NCBI GenBank assembly: GCA_018340805.1
Contig: JACMZG010001913.1
Span: 4,178,152 to 4,242,151, forward strand
DNA length: 64,000 nt
Direction of reading: 5' to 3'
Source: Microvelia longipes
Taxonomy: Eukaryota > Arthropoda > Insecta > Hemiptera > Veliidae
Translations under genes and position numbers: made by a program
The notes under the pieces: model-generated
What the model was told of the DNA's origin: nothing
Database searches by the model: none
What the model saw: only the letters and a program-made list of their open reading frames with translations
Shown here: positions 13,353 to 25,480 of the stretch, in pieces
How positions within the stretch are numbered: the stretch's first letter is position 1
Layout of the letters: the number at the start of each line of letters is the position of its first letter

Positions 13353-14403
13353 TTATAAAGCACAGTTTGATAATCACCGAACAGACCAAAAAAATCTTGA
13401 ATTAAGAATTGCCTTGCTGTTACAGCTGTTGACAAATTTATTTTTTTGTATTTCTCAAAGGAGTAATTAAATATTTGTTTTTTGATAAATAAACTATTTG
13501 CCGAGTAAAGCTCGGATATCGCTGCTAGTATAAAATAATTATATTATTTCATTGTAATAATAATAAGTTTATGTTTATTTATGAGTTTAACTTGAATACA
13601 AATACAAAAGAAGACTAAACCTACACGGGTAATATTAAACAAAAATATAAGTGATAAATAACATAAGATCAGTCCATTGCTAAACTTAATGTATATATGT
13701 ATATAAAGATAATACATGTTTTTAACGTATTAATATTCAAAATGTAAATACATAATGTTTTTATATGTTTTACATGCCATGAAGTTATGTACTTAATTTG
13801 AATTATTTGTTCCCGTAAAAAGTCCTTATTGATACACATATATAATATATTAAAAAATAAAGATTGAAATAAACATAGATTTATCTGTAACGCGAAAACA
13901 TGATGGATCGTGAAGTGCTTCCGCGTTCTGGAGCCGCTCCCTTCGTTTCAACGACGTTTTGATGGATTAAGCAACACATGTAACCAACCTACAGGTAGTG
14001 TCCCCTAAGACAAATGTTCAGTCCCATCTTGTCTTTTCAACTTAACTTTGGATTTTAAAGAAGATACAATGACAAATTATAAGAGAAGCTGTCGAATATG
14101 GAACTACACTTCCCTACTTTAAATTTGAAACATACTTAAAACAATACTTTTATTTATAAATTTTTAAACTACTTTGGAAACTTAGAGAGTGAATTATAAA
14201 AGAGATGACTAAGATGTTTAGACAGTAAAGAATTACTTTTTAACCCCAAGGGGCAAAAATTGTATTTTAATTCCTTGGAGCTAAAAAGTAACTTTTCCTC
14301 ACTTATTAAATGGTTTCTATAATAGGGATAAGAGCCCCCCAAATCTAATAAAAGGGGGTAGTTTTACATTTTAATTGCAGCGGCACACCCAAAATTAATA
14401 AAA
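13353..14403. other. AT-rich intergenic DNA
   Basis: No gene seen. Partial similarity to 11570-12110 at 14220-14350. Confidence 0.45.
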
Positions 14404-14857
14404 TTCCGGCGCGGTGGTCCGCATGTCGAGCGAATTTCATTTAGAACGCGTGTTTCCGTGCTTAACAACCCATTTCTTGCTTAAAGTTCCGGTTCATGCT
14501 TTAGAATCTAAGCAGATACTCAATTGTCAAGCATTGCTCGTAACTTATTTTTTCTGTATTTTTCAAAGGAATGCGTATATTATCCAGTTGTTATACAAAA
14601 CTATGCCTCTAAAATATAGTACGCCTATTATTTACACTAGTTTAGAGCTATTACATCTTAAGCTTAGTCAGGTTATCTTTAAAGTTTTAGCGCATTTCCT
14701 TTGGAAAATACGACCAAATGGTTACGAGCAGTGCTTGACAATTGCGTAACTGCTTAGGTTCTAAAGCATGAACCGGAATCTAAGCAAGAAATGGTTGTTA
14801 AGCACGGAAACACACATTCTAAATGAAATTCGCCCGACACGGACCACCGCGCCGGAA
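14404..14857. mobile_element. Foldback/MITE-like element with ~140 bp inverted termini
   Basis: Outer ends TTCCGGCGCGGTGGTCCG (14404) and its complement (14840-14857). Arms extend to about 14544 and from 14722. A 111-codon open frame inside is not protein-like. No clear target duplication. Confidence 0.85.
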
Positions 14858-14997
14858 GACTATTTAGTATTGTTAAACTTCTATAATAAAAATTGTATAA
14901 AAACTAAAAAATTATCATTCCAACAGGATTGTTGTTAAGCACGCATCCAAAGAAAATTCGCCAGAATTATTTTAGTCATACTGTCTTTGTCAGCTTT

Positions 14998-15470
14998 TAT
15001 GTAGCATTTCTAAAAATTTCTTTTGTCTGTATGTGGTTCTGTTTGAAGTATAAGGCAGTTTTCTTTATCTGGTCGGTGGTCTAGTTTTGTCATATGTTCT
15101 AATAAGGCCGCCGTAAATATTTGGTGGTTATGTGTATCAAGTCTTTTATTGGAAGTTGAGAGTCTCTCCTGGTATGCTTGGGAGTCTTTACATGGTATTC
15201 TGTATATAAATTGCATCTTGGGCATAGTGAGAGAGTCATTTAATTTTGAAAATATAATGTAGAAATAATAGATTTTTTAAGAGCAATTATGTAGTCTTTA
15301 AATAAGTTTTTAATTGTATGTAGGGTCCTATGTAGTAAGAGAGTGTAAGTAAGTAAGTTATTGGTCGGTCGTATCATTAGCAGCAATAGGAAGGTATTCG
15401 GATAAGTGGTTATGGTACCGAAACAATAGGTTGTACAATTTTTACAATTCATCCCATCAACCCCAATTGT
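14998..15470 (-). pseudogene. Penelope-like element remnant (RT end and GIY-YIG)
   Basis: Minus strand: LKKSIISTLYFQN in one frame, then MQFIYRIPCKDS and further right IFTAALLEHMTKLDHRPD and LQTEPHTDKRNF. The order (basic linker, short Leu/Phe segment, Y-x-I-P-C-x-D, then H-x-x-x-x-D-H-x-P-D) is that of a PLE between RT and GIY-YIG. The catalytic part between these is degraded. It differs from the PLE at 49 kb, so it belongs to another family. Confidence 0.68.
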
Positions 15471-16417
15471 ATAAAATAAATTTTGCCAAAAACCTTATCC
15501 AAAGCAATCCACAATTTACAGCTGAAGCCACCATCAAAATTAAAGATATCCTTAGAGAAAACGCAATTACCCTGATAGACTAGTCTCCAATCTATTGTTT
15601 AGATTTTTTAACTAATGCTAAAAATTATATGATATCTTGGAACACTATTTATCTTATATTTGAATTCAAGAGTGCCTAATATTTACTGAGCAGTATTGAC
15701 CTGAGGTCTCATAATTAATTATCATCCAGGTAGCACATTTATACTTAAATATTCATTTTTTGTTCAAATTTTTAACTCTCTATATTTTGTAATTACACTG
15801 TGAACTAAGATGATAATAGACACACCACACACATATAAATAGACAAATTAGTGAAAACCACTCACGGGGTCTTAAACACCTGTATCGGATAATTCAAGAG
15901 AAATCTCGTTTTGCATTTTCATTACAAACACAATACTTTTTCTTTTTACGTTACGAAGAAAAGTAAAAAAGGAAAAATGGATAGTTGTTCTTTCTTTTGA
16001 TAGAGATTTTGCTTTTTCTTTATCCTTCTTAAGCATTAGGGATCTAAATTTTAATAGGATTTTATATTTATGAAACAAAAATATCCCTTAGCTTGTCTTG
16101 GTGTATTCTTTGTACAAAAGAGGGCGTTTTTAATTGAATACAAAAAAAGCTTAATTTTCTTTAAGAGTCGAGGGAGTGGAGTGTCTTTAATAAGAATTAA
16201 ATTAAAATTAATTTTGACGAAAGATTAATTTGAGATTTTAATTACGAAAAATAATAATAATAATGACTCTGAATTGTTTTTTACTTTAGAAGAAAACTTT
16301 TTCAAATTATTTATATAAAGCATTGAAAGATTGGATTAAACAATTCTTTTCATAGTAGCAATAGCTAAAAGGACAACACAGAGACGACTTCGTGTTACTT
16401 ACACACACAATATGTGA
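15471..16417. other. AT-rich intergenic DNA
   Basis: Nothing recognised. Confidence 0.5.
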
Positions 16418-16443
16418 TATATATACTATATATATTATATATA

Positions 16444-16492
<49 letters not shown>

Positions 16493-16565
16493 ATATATAT
16501 AATATTATATATATATATATATAAATAATATATATATTATATTATATATATATATATATATATAT
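16418..16565. repeat. (TA)n microsatellite
   Basis: TA repeat with breaks, about 150 bp. Confidence 0.93.
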
Positions 16566-16654
16566 GAAGTCGCTCTATGTCCTCTTTGTATACTGAGTGG
16601 TGCATTTTAAATACATAGCCTATGTATTTACCCATAAATACCAAGGGAGCTTAT

Positions 16655-17075
16655 TAGGAGGGGTGGGGGGTGAGCGAGCAGGGATGTTGCAATAATTATA
16701 TAAAAACTATAGTCAGCGCAAGGAAAAGCTTTTTTTTAAATAACTTTAAGAAATTATTAAATTTAATTTATAAAAATATTATTGATTTTATCAGTTTTAT
16801 TTATAAAATTTCGTGCTTAAAGGTAACTTTAGTCTATTAAGTTGAATTTGTTTTATTAGTTCGACATATTAAGTGGTGATATTATCAGTAAAATAAAAAC
16901 TAAGATGTCGCATACTTAATTCAGTTTAATAATTATTTGTGTTTTGTTTCATTCTTTAAGTCTATTTGAATAAAACAAATTTTAATTTTTACTTTAAGTG
17001 CATTGTTTTTTAAACAAAACAAACATTATTTTAATTGTTTTAAACATAACATACGTAATATAAACATATACATAA

Positions 17076-17126
<51 letters not shown>

Positions 17127-17615
17127 TATATTAATAAAATGTGTGTGTGTTGTGTGTGTTGTGTGTATTAAAACAATTATATAGTGTTTGAAACAATTTG
17201 TTTCCAAAAATTTGTTTAAAATTTGTTTGTTTTTGTTGGAAAAAAAAGCACTTAAAGTACAAATTAAAACAAGTTTTATTCAAATAGACTTGAAGAATAA
17301 AACAAAATACAAATTATTATTGAAGTGAACTAAATATAGCGGACGTTTTACTTTTTATTTACTGATAATAATACCACCAAACGTTACTACATCAGACCAA
17401 TAAAACATTTTTTTGAAGACAAAAGTTACCTTTAAGCACTAATTATCATAATAAAAATTATTAAATTAATATTATTTATAAATTATAATTTAATTAATAA
17501 TTATTTAAGAATATTCTTTTTCTTGCCTGCACCATAGTTTCTATATAATTTTTGGCAACAACCCTGCTAGGCTAGGGGGATGGGACCCTCTACCCCCTTA
17601 GCCTTGCTTGCTCGC
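16655..17615. mobile_element. Large inverted-repeat element with ~320 bp arms
   Basis: Left arm about 16668-16985 and right arm about 17262-17585 are imperfect inverted copies (CTTGCCTGCACCATAGTTTC, TTTTGAAGACAAAAG, TTTAAGCAC). The centre holds a (TA)n tract and a (TGTGTGT)n stretch. A third single arm lies at 23395-23625. Confidence 0.82.
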
Positions 17616-18099
17616 TTGTTTTTTTATGATAAATAAATTAAAAATTTGAAATATCGGGACATTTAAGTTCCAGCGGATCATAATTAAATTTAAGCGGGAC
17701 AATGTATCAATATTGGGACGCCTGGCAACCGAAATCGTACGTCTATTAGCGGATCGCATAGCGAACCCGAATATTCGCTGCTTATAAGTTATTATTTGGC
17801 TTCTAAATGACCTTTTGTCATTTCGAAAAAAAAACAGTTAGACATTTGTCGATTTAAGATAAAAACTCGAGAAGAAAAAAATCTCGGATGAACTTTTAGC
17901 TGGCTTTGTCCCATGATACAGATTCCAGTTTTTTATTAGAATTTTTTCCTCCGTCAGTTCAGTAATCTTGTTTATTTCTTCAGGTTTTCAGTGCAGGTAA
18001 GCAAAGGTTGTCTTTTCCTTATAAGATGTTAAAAGGCTTTGGGGTCAGAGGCCTCTTTAACGTGGAAACAAATCAGGAGACATCCCTCCATTTTCGAAG

Positions 18100-18571
18100 T
18101 TAATCTGATATTTTGATTTTGTTTTATGAAGTTAAACACCTTTTGATACGTTTCGTTAAACATTATACGTTGTACGTTTAATGTTGTAACATGTGCATGT
18201 ACATTGTTACATTGTACGTTTCGTACATCATTAGTTATTCATTTTTTTCTGCTGGAAAATACTTAACAGGTCAAGTTAATATATAATATAAAATATATAT
18301 ATATATATATAATATATATATATATATATAATATATATATATATATTATAATTTTGATTTTACACTTTTTTTGACACTTTTTTTAACATATATTTTGATT
18401 TTGTTTTATGAAGTTAAACTCCTTTTAATACGTTTCGTTAAACATTATACGTTGTACGTTAATGTTGTAACATGTGCATGTACATTGTTACATTGTACGT
18501 TTCGTGCATCATTATTATTCATTTTTTTCTGTTGTAATCCGCAAATACTTAACAGGTCAAGTCCATATATT

Positions 18572-18615
<44 letters not shown>

Positions 18616-18715
18616 TTAATATATAATATTTATATATATATAAATATTATATATTATTATATATATATATATATACTTTATAAATATATAATATATATAA
18701 TATATATATATATAT

Positions 18716-18757
<42 letters not shown>

Positions 18758-18830
18758 TAGAAGTTGACTTGTTAAGTGATTGGCGGATTACAAACAGAAG
18801 AACGAACTAATGATGTACCTTTAGTGTACA
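18100..18830. repeat. Direct-repeat and TA-rich region with inverted end
   Basis: A ~165 bp unit (ATATTTTGATTTTGTTTTAT..., GTAACATGTGCATGTACATT) at 18110-18275 and again at 18389-18560, each followed by a long (TA)n tract. 18765-18830 repeats the unit's end in inverted orientation. Confidence 0.72.
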
Positions 18831-19089
18831 AATATATTAGTTAAATTATCTTAATGAAAAAAAAAATGCAAAACGTGATATGCCACTTTTTTTTGACAAG
18901 GTTGTGTTATTTGTACCTAAGGATTCGTCTCTAAGAGGATTTCCTGTTTATTTCCCTTTGAGCCCCTCCCCCCCCCCCCCCCAAAAAAATCATATTGCCT
19001 CACTAAGTAAATACGGAAATCAAATTAAATTTATATAAAGTTGTTTACTTATGTATTATTAGAGCTTTTAACTAACTTATTCATATGTA

Positions 19090-19530
19090 TAATAATAATA
19101 AACAATCTTACTACGCTGACATACGTGTCAAGTTTCATCTCATTATCAGCATTAGTTACTTTTTTTGAATGACTTGTGTACGTTTTTTTTTGTAAAAAAT
19201 CAGAAAATGATTCGATAAAGTTGAAGTTCAGTACAAGTGTATTCCGTTACTTAATAAAATAAGTACACTAAGTTTCGTTCAATACGACAAGTATTTCATG
19301 ATTTTGTTGGATCATAAAAATTAAGCAGCATTGAGCGTGGTCAGTGCGTATGGGTAACGCTTAGAATTAAACGGATGCACTTACTACATGTTTTAGTATA
19401 AATTTGGCGAATTGTATATTCTGAGACGAGCGAAGCGAGTCCGAAGCAGGGAGATAAGCGTAGAGAATCCGGCGTGATGAGGAAAATTTCCGAGGTACCC
19501 CGTACCCGATTTTTTTAATGTTTGTTTCAT
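19090..19530 (+). repeat. 5S-related dispersed repeat, copy with well-preserved 3' part
   Basis: Plus orientation: CATCTCATTATCAGCATTAG, GAAGTTCAGTACAAG, the 5S-like segment (19309-19360: ATTAAGCAGCATTGAGCGTG), GACGAGCGAAGCGAGTCC, and GGTACCCCGTACCCGATTTT. Confidence 0.82.
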
Positions 19531-19737
19531 TTTTCTTTAAATTTATTTTTGGCTGAGGGGCACAAGGAGAGTTTCCGCCCCCGTCCTCACAGGCCAGTTT
19601 GCCCCTAATTAGAGTAAACACTATACTTTTCCTTTTATCTATAGCAGCAGGTAAGTTAAAGTAAAAACATAAATCTACTTTCAATTAGATTAATTCAAAT
19701 GTTTATTACAAATTTAACATCACAAACAAGTAATAAT

Positions 19738-20370
19738 AGTTATTTATGCCATAAGGCTGAGAAGTGTGTCTTTATGTCACGGCAATTAGATTTACCGACG
19801 AGCGAAGCGAGTCGGAAAAATTGCCAAGACATAAAGACATTCTCAGCCGATGGCATACACTATTTTTTTTTGAGGTAGCACTCATTAACTAAAGCGCTCA
19901 TTAAAAAAAATCAAAAAATAGCACTCATTAAACTGCGCTATATACTTAATTGAAAAAAACAAACTTCCAATTATTATTAACTCCATATTATTGTCGTCAT
20001 TATCTTCATCCATAGCTTCACACTTTTACTCAAAAATGTAAAAGCTTTACAAATAAACACACAAAAATTGTCAATTAGAACACCTTTTAAAAACGAAAAA
20101 AAAAATTAGTCTACGAACAAAACAGAAACAAAATGAACGTTTTTAAATAAAGCTCATGCAGTTTTAACACAGATTGTTTTTCGAACACGCTACATTACAG
20201 TAATGGCGGCAACATATGAATTACTTTTACGTCCTAGGAGTTTTTTTACATTCATTATTGTCCTCGGAGGTGAAAAGTACTAAATAACCTCCTATAACAA
20301 TAATGATTGGCTTCTCATCCTAAAAACGGTCCAATAAAGTGCTCAATTACGTACTACCTCAAAAAAACAT
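19738..20370. mobile_element. Inverted-repeat element with a 107 nt stem-loop
   Basis: Starts GTTATTTATGCCATAAGG. The 19748-19854 stem-loop pairs GCCATAAGGCTGAGAA and GTCTTTATGTC with complementary partners, GGCAATT with AATTGCC and CCGAC with GTCGG, and is capped by GAGCGAAGCGAG. A second inverted pair (GAGGTAGCACTCATTAA, 19875-19895, with AGTACGTAATTGAGCAC-type sequence near 20338-20360) frames the rest. Confidence 0.68.
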
Positions 20371-20917
20371 TTATTACTGTATTTAAATGTTAGAACAGTG
20401 AATCAAATATTTGTAAATTTAAAAAATTTCTTAACCCTTGTTTTACTTTCATTGAAATATTGCGTACACGAAATATTATGTTTATTGACTATTTTTTATT
20501 TTATTTATCTTATATATTTTATATATTATATTATAACACGAGTAGAGTTATAAGTTACACGGAGTTAAGTCTAACGGAGTTAGAGTTTACACAGTAGAGT
20601 TAACCGTTTGTATGTGCATAAGTATTGAGTAACTTAGGGAACTGACTGATCTTACCTAGACCTGTTAAGCATACCTACTATTATACTAATTATTTTAATA
20701 CAACGTATAAATATATATGTCAACTTAGTTTTATCAATAAACGTATAAACTCTGAATGCTACTTATGTTTTTTTCTGATTAACACCCTGATATCTTTCAG
20801 ACTTAACTAGGCCAGGATTCCTTATTAATATGTCAAAGGAATCCCCTTTTTCTGTGGGGTTCCGGACTGGCCATCCGGTGTGAGAGCACCCAAAGCCCCA
20901 CGGTTAAATGTATATTC
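20371..20917. other. AT-rich intergenic DNA
   Basis: Nothing recognised apart from a short (GAGTTAAGT/TAACGGAGTTA) direct repeat near 20525-20600. Confidence 0.4.
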
Positions 20918-21415
20918 ATTTTTATTTATTTCATTTATTTCATTTATTTCATTATTCATTTATTTCATTTATTTCATTTATTTCATTTATTTCATTTATT
21001 TCATTTATTTCATTTATTTCATTTATTTCATTTATTTCATTTATTCATTTATTCATTTATTTCATTTATTTCATTTATTTCATTTATTTCATTTATTTCA
21101 TTTATTTCATTTATTTCATTTATTTCATTTATTTCATTTATTTCATTTATTTATTTTTTTTTTAATTTATTTCATTTTTCATTTATTTATTCATTTCATT
21201 TCATTTATTTAATTTACATTTATTCATTATTTCATTTATTTCATTTATTCATTTATTTCATTTATTTATTTCATTTATTTCATTTATTCATTTATTCATT
21301 TATTCATTTATTTCATTTATTTCATTTATTTCATTTATTTCATTTATCATTTATTTCATTTATTTTCATTTATTCATTATTTCATTTATTTCATTTATTC
21401 ATTTATTCATTTGTT
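20918..21415. repeat. 9 bp microsatellite/minisatellite (ATTTATTTC)n
   Basis: Nearly pure tract over 20920-21170, then imperfect. It opens Ile/Ser/Phe-repeat frames that are not genes. Confidence 0.93.
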
Positions 21416-22257
21416 TGTTTATTTTAATTTTTTTTAATTTTTATTTGTTTTAGAGCTCAATTAGTCATTATTAGCTGCACACAACAACAATAATTGACAT
21501 TGGTAAAACAAGGAAAACAACATAGAGCAATTGCAAAACAACATGTTTTGCATTTGACCTGTTTTTTATTTTGATTTGCACAGTTTTTGATAGACAGTAT
21601 AAGAATAATTACTAACTTTGATTATTTAACTAATTAATTAATTACGGATTAATTAATAGAAGGGAATATAATATAATATACGAGAGAATGGGTGATTTGA
21701 AAATATAGGGGTAAATAAAAGAAAAAAAATTATATACATGCAAAAAAAGGGTAAAAAGATAGGTTGGTAATTAAAATTAATGAGGTTTTAAAATTCAGCC
21801 AAAGTAGCAGTTTCTATTAAATAATTAAATAATGATATTGAATCATTGATATTGGTAGATTTGGTATATTGATATTGGTTTCGTTCAAAAGCAAGCGAGC
21901 CTTTCTTACTATGTATTATTGTAACTATACGCAATTAAGCGAGCGAAGCGAGCCTCTTAGTACAATTTAAAATTATACATTTTTACAATTTAGCGAGCGA
22001 AACGTGTCTACTAAAGCGAGTATATAAAAGAAAATAAATAAAATAATAAGAATATAATAAAAGAATATAAATAAAATAATATAAATAAATCTTTATTTAT
22101 ATTTTTATAACTTTTTTATAATTTTTTTTTTCAACTTGCACTATAGGTTTATCTATGTTTACTTTTGTAATAATTGTAGGAAATAGAGTCAGTTGTTAGT
22201 TATACTTCGAAGAGGAAGGTCTTTTTGGTAGCACTAGCAGCAGTAGTAGGAGGCGGA
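21416..22257. other. AT-rich intergenic DNA
   Basis: Two GAGCGAAGCGAG-type motifs at about 21940 and 21990. No gene seen. Confidence 0.45.
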
Positions 22258-22682
22258 GTAGTAGAAGAGTAACGAGTAGTCAGTAGAGTAGACAGTAGAG
22301 TAGTCAGTTGACTAGTCAGTAGTCAGTAGAGTAGTCATTAAAGTAGTCAGTAGAGTAGTCAGTAAAGTAGTCAGTAGAATAGTCAGTAAAGTAGTCAGTA
22401 GAGTAGTCAGTTGAGTAGTCGGTAGAGTAGTCGGTAGAGTTGTCAGTAGAGTAGTCAGTAGAGTTGTCAGTAGAGTAGTCAGTAGAGTAGTCAGTAGAGT
22501 AGTCAGTTGAGTAGTCAATAGAGTAGTCAGTTGAGTAGTCAGTAGAGTAGTCAGTAGAGTAGTCAGTAGAGTAGTCAGTAGAGTAGTCAGTGAGTAGTCA
22601 ATAGAGTAGTCAGTAGAGTAGTCAGTAGAGTCAGTAGAGTAGTAGTAGTCAGTAGAGTAGTCAGTAGAGTAGTCAGTAAGAT
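22258..22682. repeat. 12 bp minisatellite (GTAGTCAGTAGA)n
   Basis: About 35 copies with a few GT/TG variants. The 126-codon open frame on the minus strand (TTLL repeats) is an artefact of the 12 bp period. Confidence 0.93.
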
Positions 22683-23394
22683 CAGGAATCAAAGTCCAAA
22701 GCTACCTCTGTTTCCGCACACTTTATTGTAGTAATTGTTTTAAATTAGTCAAATAATTCTAATTTATCATTATCACTTAAATTATAACTTTCTTGGAAAA
22801 ATAAATTTTAAACTTGTACATAAGTACTGGAAGTAAAGAAGTACAGTTAAAATTAAATTATTTTACAATTCTAATGTTATAGAGGTAATAATATTAAAAA
22901 AAAACATCTTCTGTACAAATATAAGGTAGCTTGACTCAGGTACAATTTCTACCTTTGAACTGGTTTCAGAATTAAATTCCTTATTTTTCTTACGATTAGA
23001 ATTAATTTTATCAGTTGCATTGCAATAAATGGAGAATGGTCATTAAAATTTTCTTTATAAAGATAAACTTTGTCCGAAGAAGTTCTTAGGTAGGTGTCAG
23101 GTGGCGTGTGACCCGAGCCGCGCCCTGAACCACTTTTTATGTACCCCTGTTGCCCGCTTGTACCCCGAACTGACCGTAGAGCGGCCTAATCTGACCTCTA
23201 AGACTTGTTTGTTGACTGTATCACCTGTATTTTCAGCTTGCTTCATTTCAACTTCACAATAACTCGACAGACGACATTTCGCCATATTTTGATGGATTGA
23301 GTCTATTAAGTAAAATTCAAAACATTATTTTCGCAAAGATCTGAAATTAAAAATCAAATTAAATATGACTTAATCATTTAATTTTACAGTTTTT
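22683..23394. other. AT-rich intergenic DNA
   Basis: A 62-codon frame on the minus strand (23097-23285) is not protein-like. Nothing recognised. Confidence 0.45.
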
Positions 23395-23625
23395 AATGTA
23401 ATTTTACATTTTATTTTACTGATAATACCACCACAACGATACTACATCAAACCAATAAAACAATTTTTTTGAAGACAAAAGATACCTTTAAGCTCTAAAT
23501 TATCATAAATAAAAATTATAAAATTAATTAACTATTTTTATAAAATTTAAATTAATTTAATAAAGTTATTTAAGAATATTCTTTTTTGCCTGCACCATAG
23601 TTTTCTATATAATTTTTTAATGTAA
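23395..23625 (+). repeat. Single arm of the 16.7-17.6 kb inverted-repeat family
   Basis: Same orientation and sequence as 17340-17560 (CTGATAATACCACCA, TTTGAAGACAAAAGATACC, TTGCCTGCACCATAGTT). It abuts a 5S-related repeat copy. Confidence 0.78.
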
Positions 23626-23639
23626 TTTTAATAGAAAAA

Positions 23640-24430
23640 ATCGGGTACGGGTTACCTCTGAACCTATCCTAACCAAATCGTATTTGCTAAGCTTAATGTT
23701 ACAACTGCAGTCTCGCTTCATTCGTCTTTTTGAAGACTCGAAGAAATTTTTAAAAATTTCTTTTTGGACTCGCTTTACTCGTTCTTATAGATAGTTAAAA
23801 TATTAGTTTTATTTAAAGCGGTCACCCATCCAGACACTGACATTGCTCAATGTTGTATAGCATTTGTGATCCAACAAAAATTTTAGATATAGTAGTCGTA
23901 TTTACAACATAAAAACGTTAAGACTTCATTATTTATAGCCTACGAAATAATTCATCGTAGCCTCCTAATAATAATAAAATAAAAAATAATAAAATAAAAA
24001 ATTCATCGTAGAATAATAATAAAAAATAAAAATAATATAATATAAAATAATTCATCTAGCCTCCTAATAAATAATAAATAAATAAAAATAATAAAATAAA
24101 ATAATTCATCGTAGCTTCCTAATAATAATAAATAATAAAATAATAAAATAAAAAATTCATCGTAATAATAAATATCATCGTAGCCCCTAATAATAATAAA
24201 TAAATAAAAATAATAAAATAAAATAATTCATCGTTAATAGCCTTCATTATAATCGTAGGGAATTTCAAATTTATAAAATTAATTTTAGTTTTAACATTGT
24301 TAAAAACGTATACACGTCATTCGATAAAAATCAAAACATTTTTCCGTGTTAAATGAAATTTCGAAATTTTTCGGAGTGACAAAAGGTTATTTTCCGAAAT
24401 GCGAGTAGACCAAAAATGTAAGCTCTTGAT
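23640..24430 (-). repeat. 5S-related dispersed repeat, copy interrupted by an AT-rich tandem repeat
   Basis: The 3' end with GGGTACGGGTTACC-type sequence, 5S-like segment 23819-23872 (minus), then an AATAATAAATAAA/TTCATCGTAG tandem repeat (23930-24240), then the family body again (24290-24430). Confidence 0.72.
23930..24240. repeat. AT-rich tandem repeat with TTCATCGTAG
   Basis: About six degenerate units of AATAATAAAATAAA followed by ATTCATCGTAGCCTCC, roughly 45-65 bp each. Confidence 0.75.
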
Positions 24431-24439
24431 TCGCTTAGT

Positions 24440-24600
24440 ATAGCCGAAGTAATAATTCAATTATTTGTCATTATGTATATACTGAGTGCGAGCGAAGCGA
24501 GCATGAAGTAGGGAGGATGAGCATAGCGAACCGGATGTGACGAGGGAAATTTCCGAAGTACCCCGTACTCGAGTTTTTAATTTCTATTTAACTTTTAACT
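24440..24600 (+). repeat. 5S-related dispersed repeat, 3' end fragment
   Basis: GAGCGAAGCGAGCATG (24486-24501) and ...GTACCCCGTACTCGAGTTTTT, the 3' end of the family in plus orientation. Confidence 0.65.
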
Positions 24601-25309
24601 TTTTTTTTTAATTTAGTGTCTAATTAATTTCTATTGCACACAGATTGCTTTCCTTATACAAACGGTATTATTGAGAAAAAGCGCAAATCGGAATCGTAAT
24701 ATCTACGGATATTACGAATACGGATCGTAATATCTGAGTGCGGTTTATATTTTCTGTTATATGTTTTATAGAAGTTTTTTTTATTTTGAAGCAGTCAAAA
24801 AGTTTTACTAAGAGAGACTCCTTGCTAAAAAAATAAATGTTAGATATTTTTTACCAAAACGTACCTTTAACGTTTACATTAATTGTCTGGACACGCTCAT
24901 TTGAGAATTTTTACGTTTCCATGTGAAACTGATAACTAAATTAACGGATCCTAATGTAAACCAAACCGTACTGTACCGTGTTTCATAACTGTCACATTAT
25001 TTATCAAGAAACACCTAAGGAGATCGGTTCCCACGTCAGATCGTATTCAAAACCCATCCATAATCGATTAGGCATTATTGATCAATCAACAGAAGCAAAT
25101 CGGATGTAGTTTACCAAAACTGTTGACATTATAGCTATTTTACTATAATCATATATGTTGAGATCTATAATCTGATCTACAACGCATAGTCATATGTGAC
25201 GAACAGTAATACGGTTATAACTGTTTACACGTAGTACAAGCAACGGTGGTTTTACTCCCGAGTAACTCAGTTATCTCCTTAATTTAGTTCCCTTAAAGTT
25301 AATTCTTAA

Positions 25310-25480
25310 ATAGTTATTTATCCATAAGTTCTGAGACGTGTGTCTTTATAATAAGTCAATTTTGCATTAGATTTCGTCTTTGACCACTAAGCGAACGAAG
25401 CGAGAGTCGGAAAAATGGCCAAGACATAAATAAAACATTCTCAACGGGATGGCATACACTATTTTTTTGAGGTAGCACTC
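25310..25480. repeat. Second copy of the 19.7 kb stem-loop repeat
   Basis: GTTATTTATCCATAAG... GTGTGTCTTTAT... CGAACGAAGCGAGAG... GATGGCATACACTATTTTTTTGAGGTAGCACTCA, parallel to 19738-19900 but more diverged. Confidence 0.68.

Noticed and set aside
12359..13470. Several overlapping open frames of 100-240 codons
   Set aside because: All consist of 23-residue repeats produced by the 23 bp minisatellite on both strands.
20880..21212. Phe/Ile/His-rich membrane-like protein
   Set aside because: Produced by the 9 bp repeat.
22312..22692. 126-codon Thr/Leu-repeat protein
   Set aside because: Produced by the 12 bp minisatellite.
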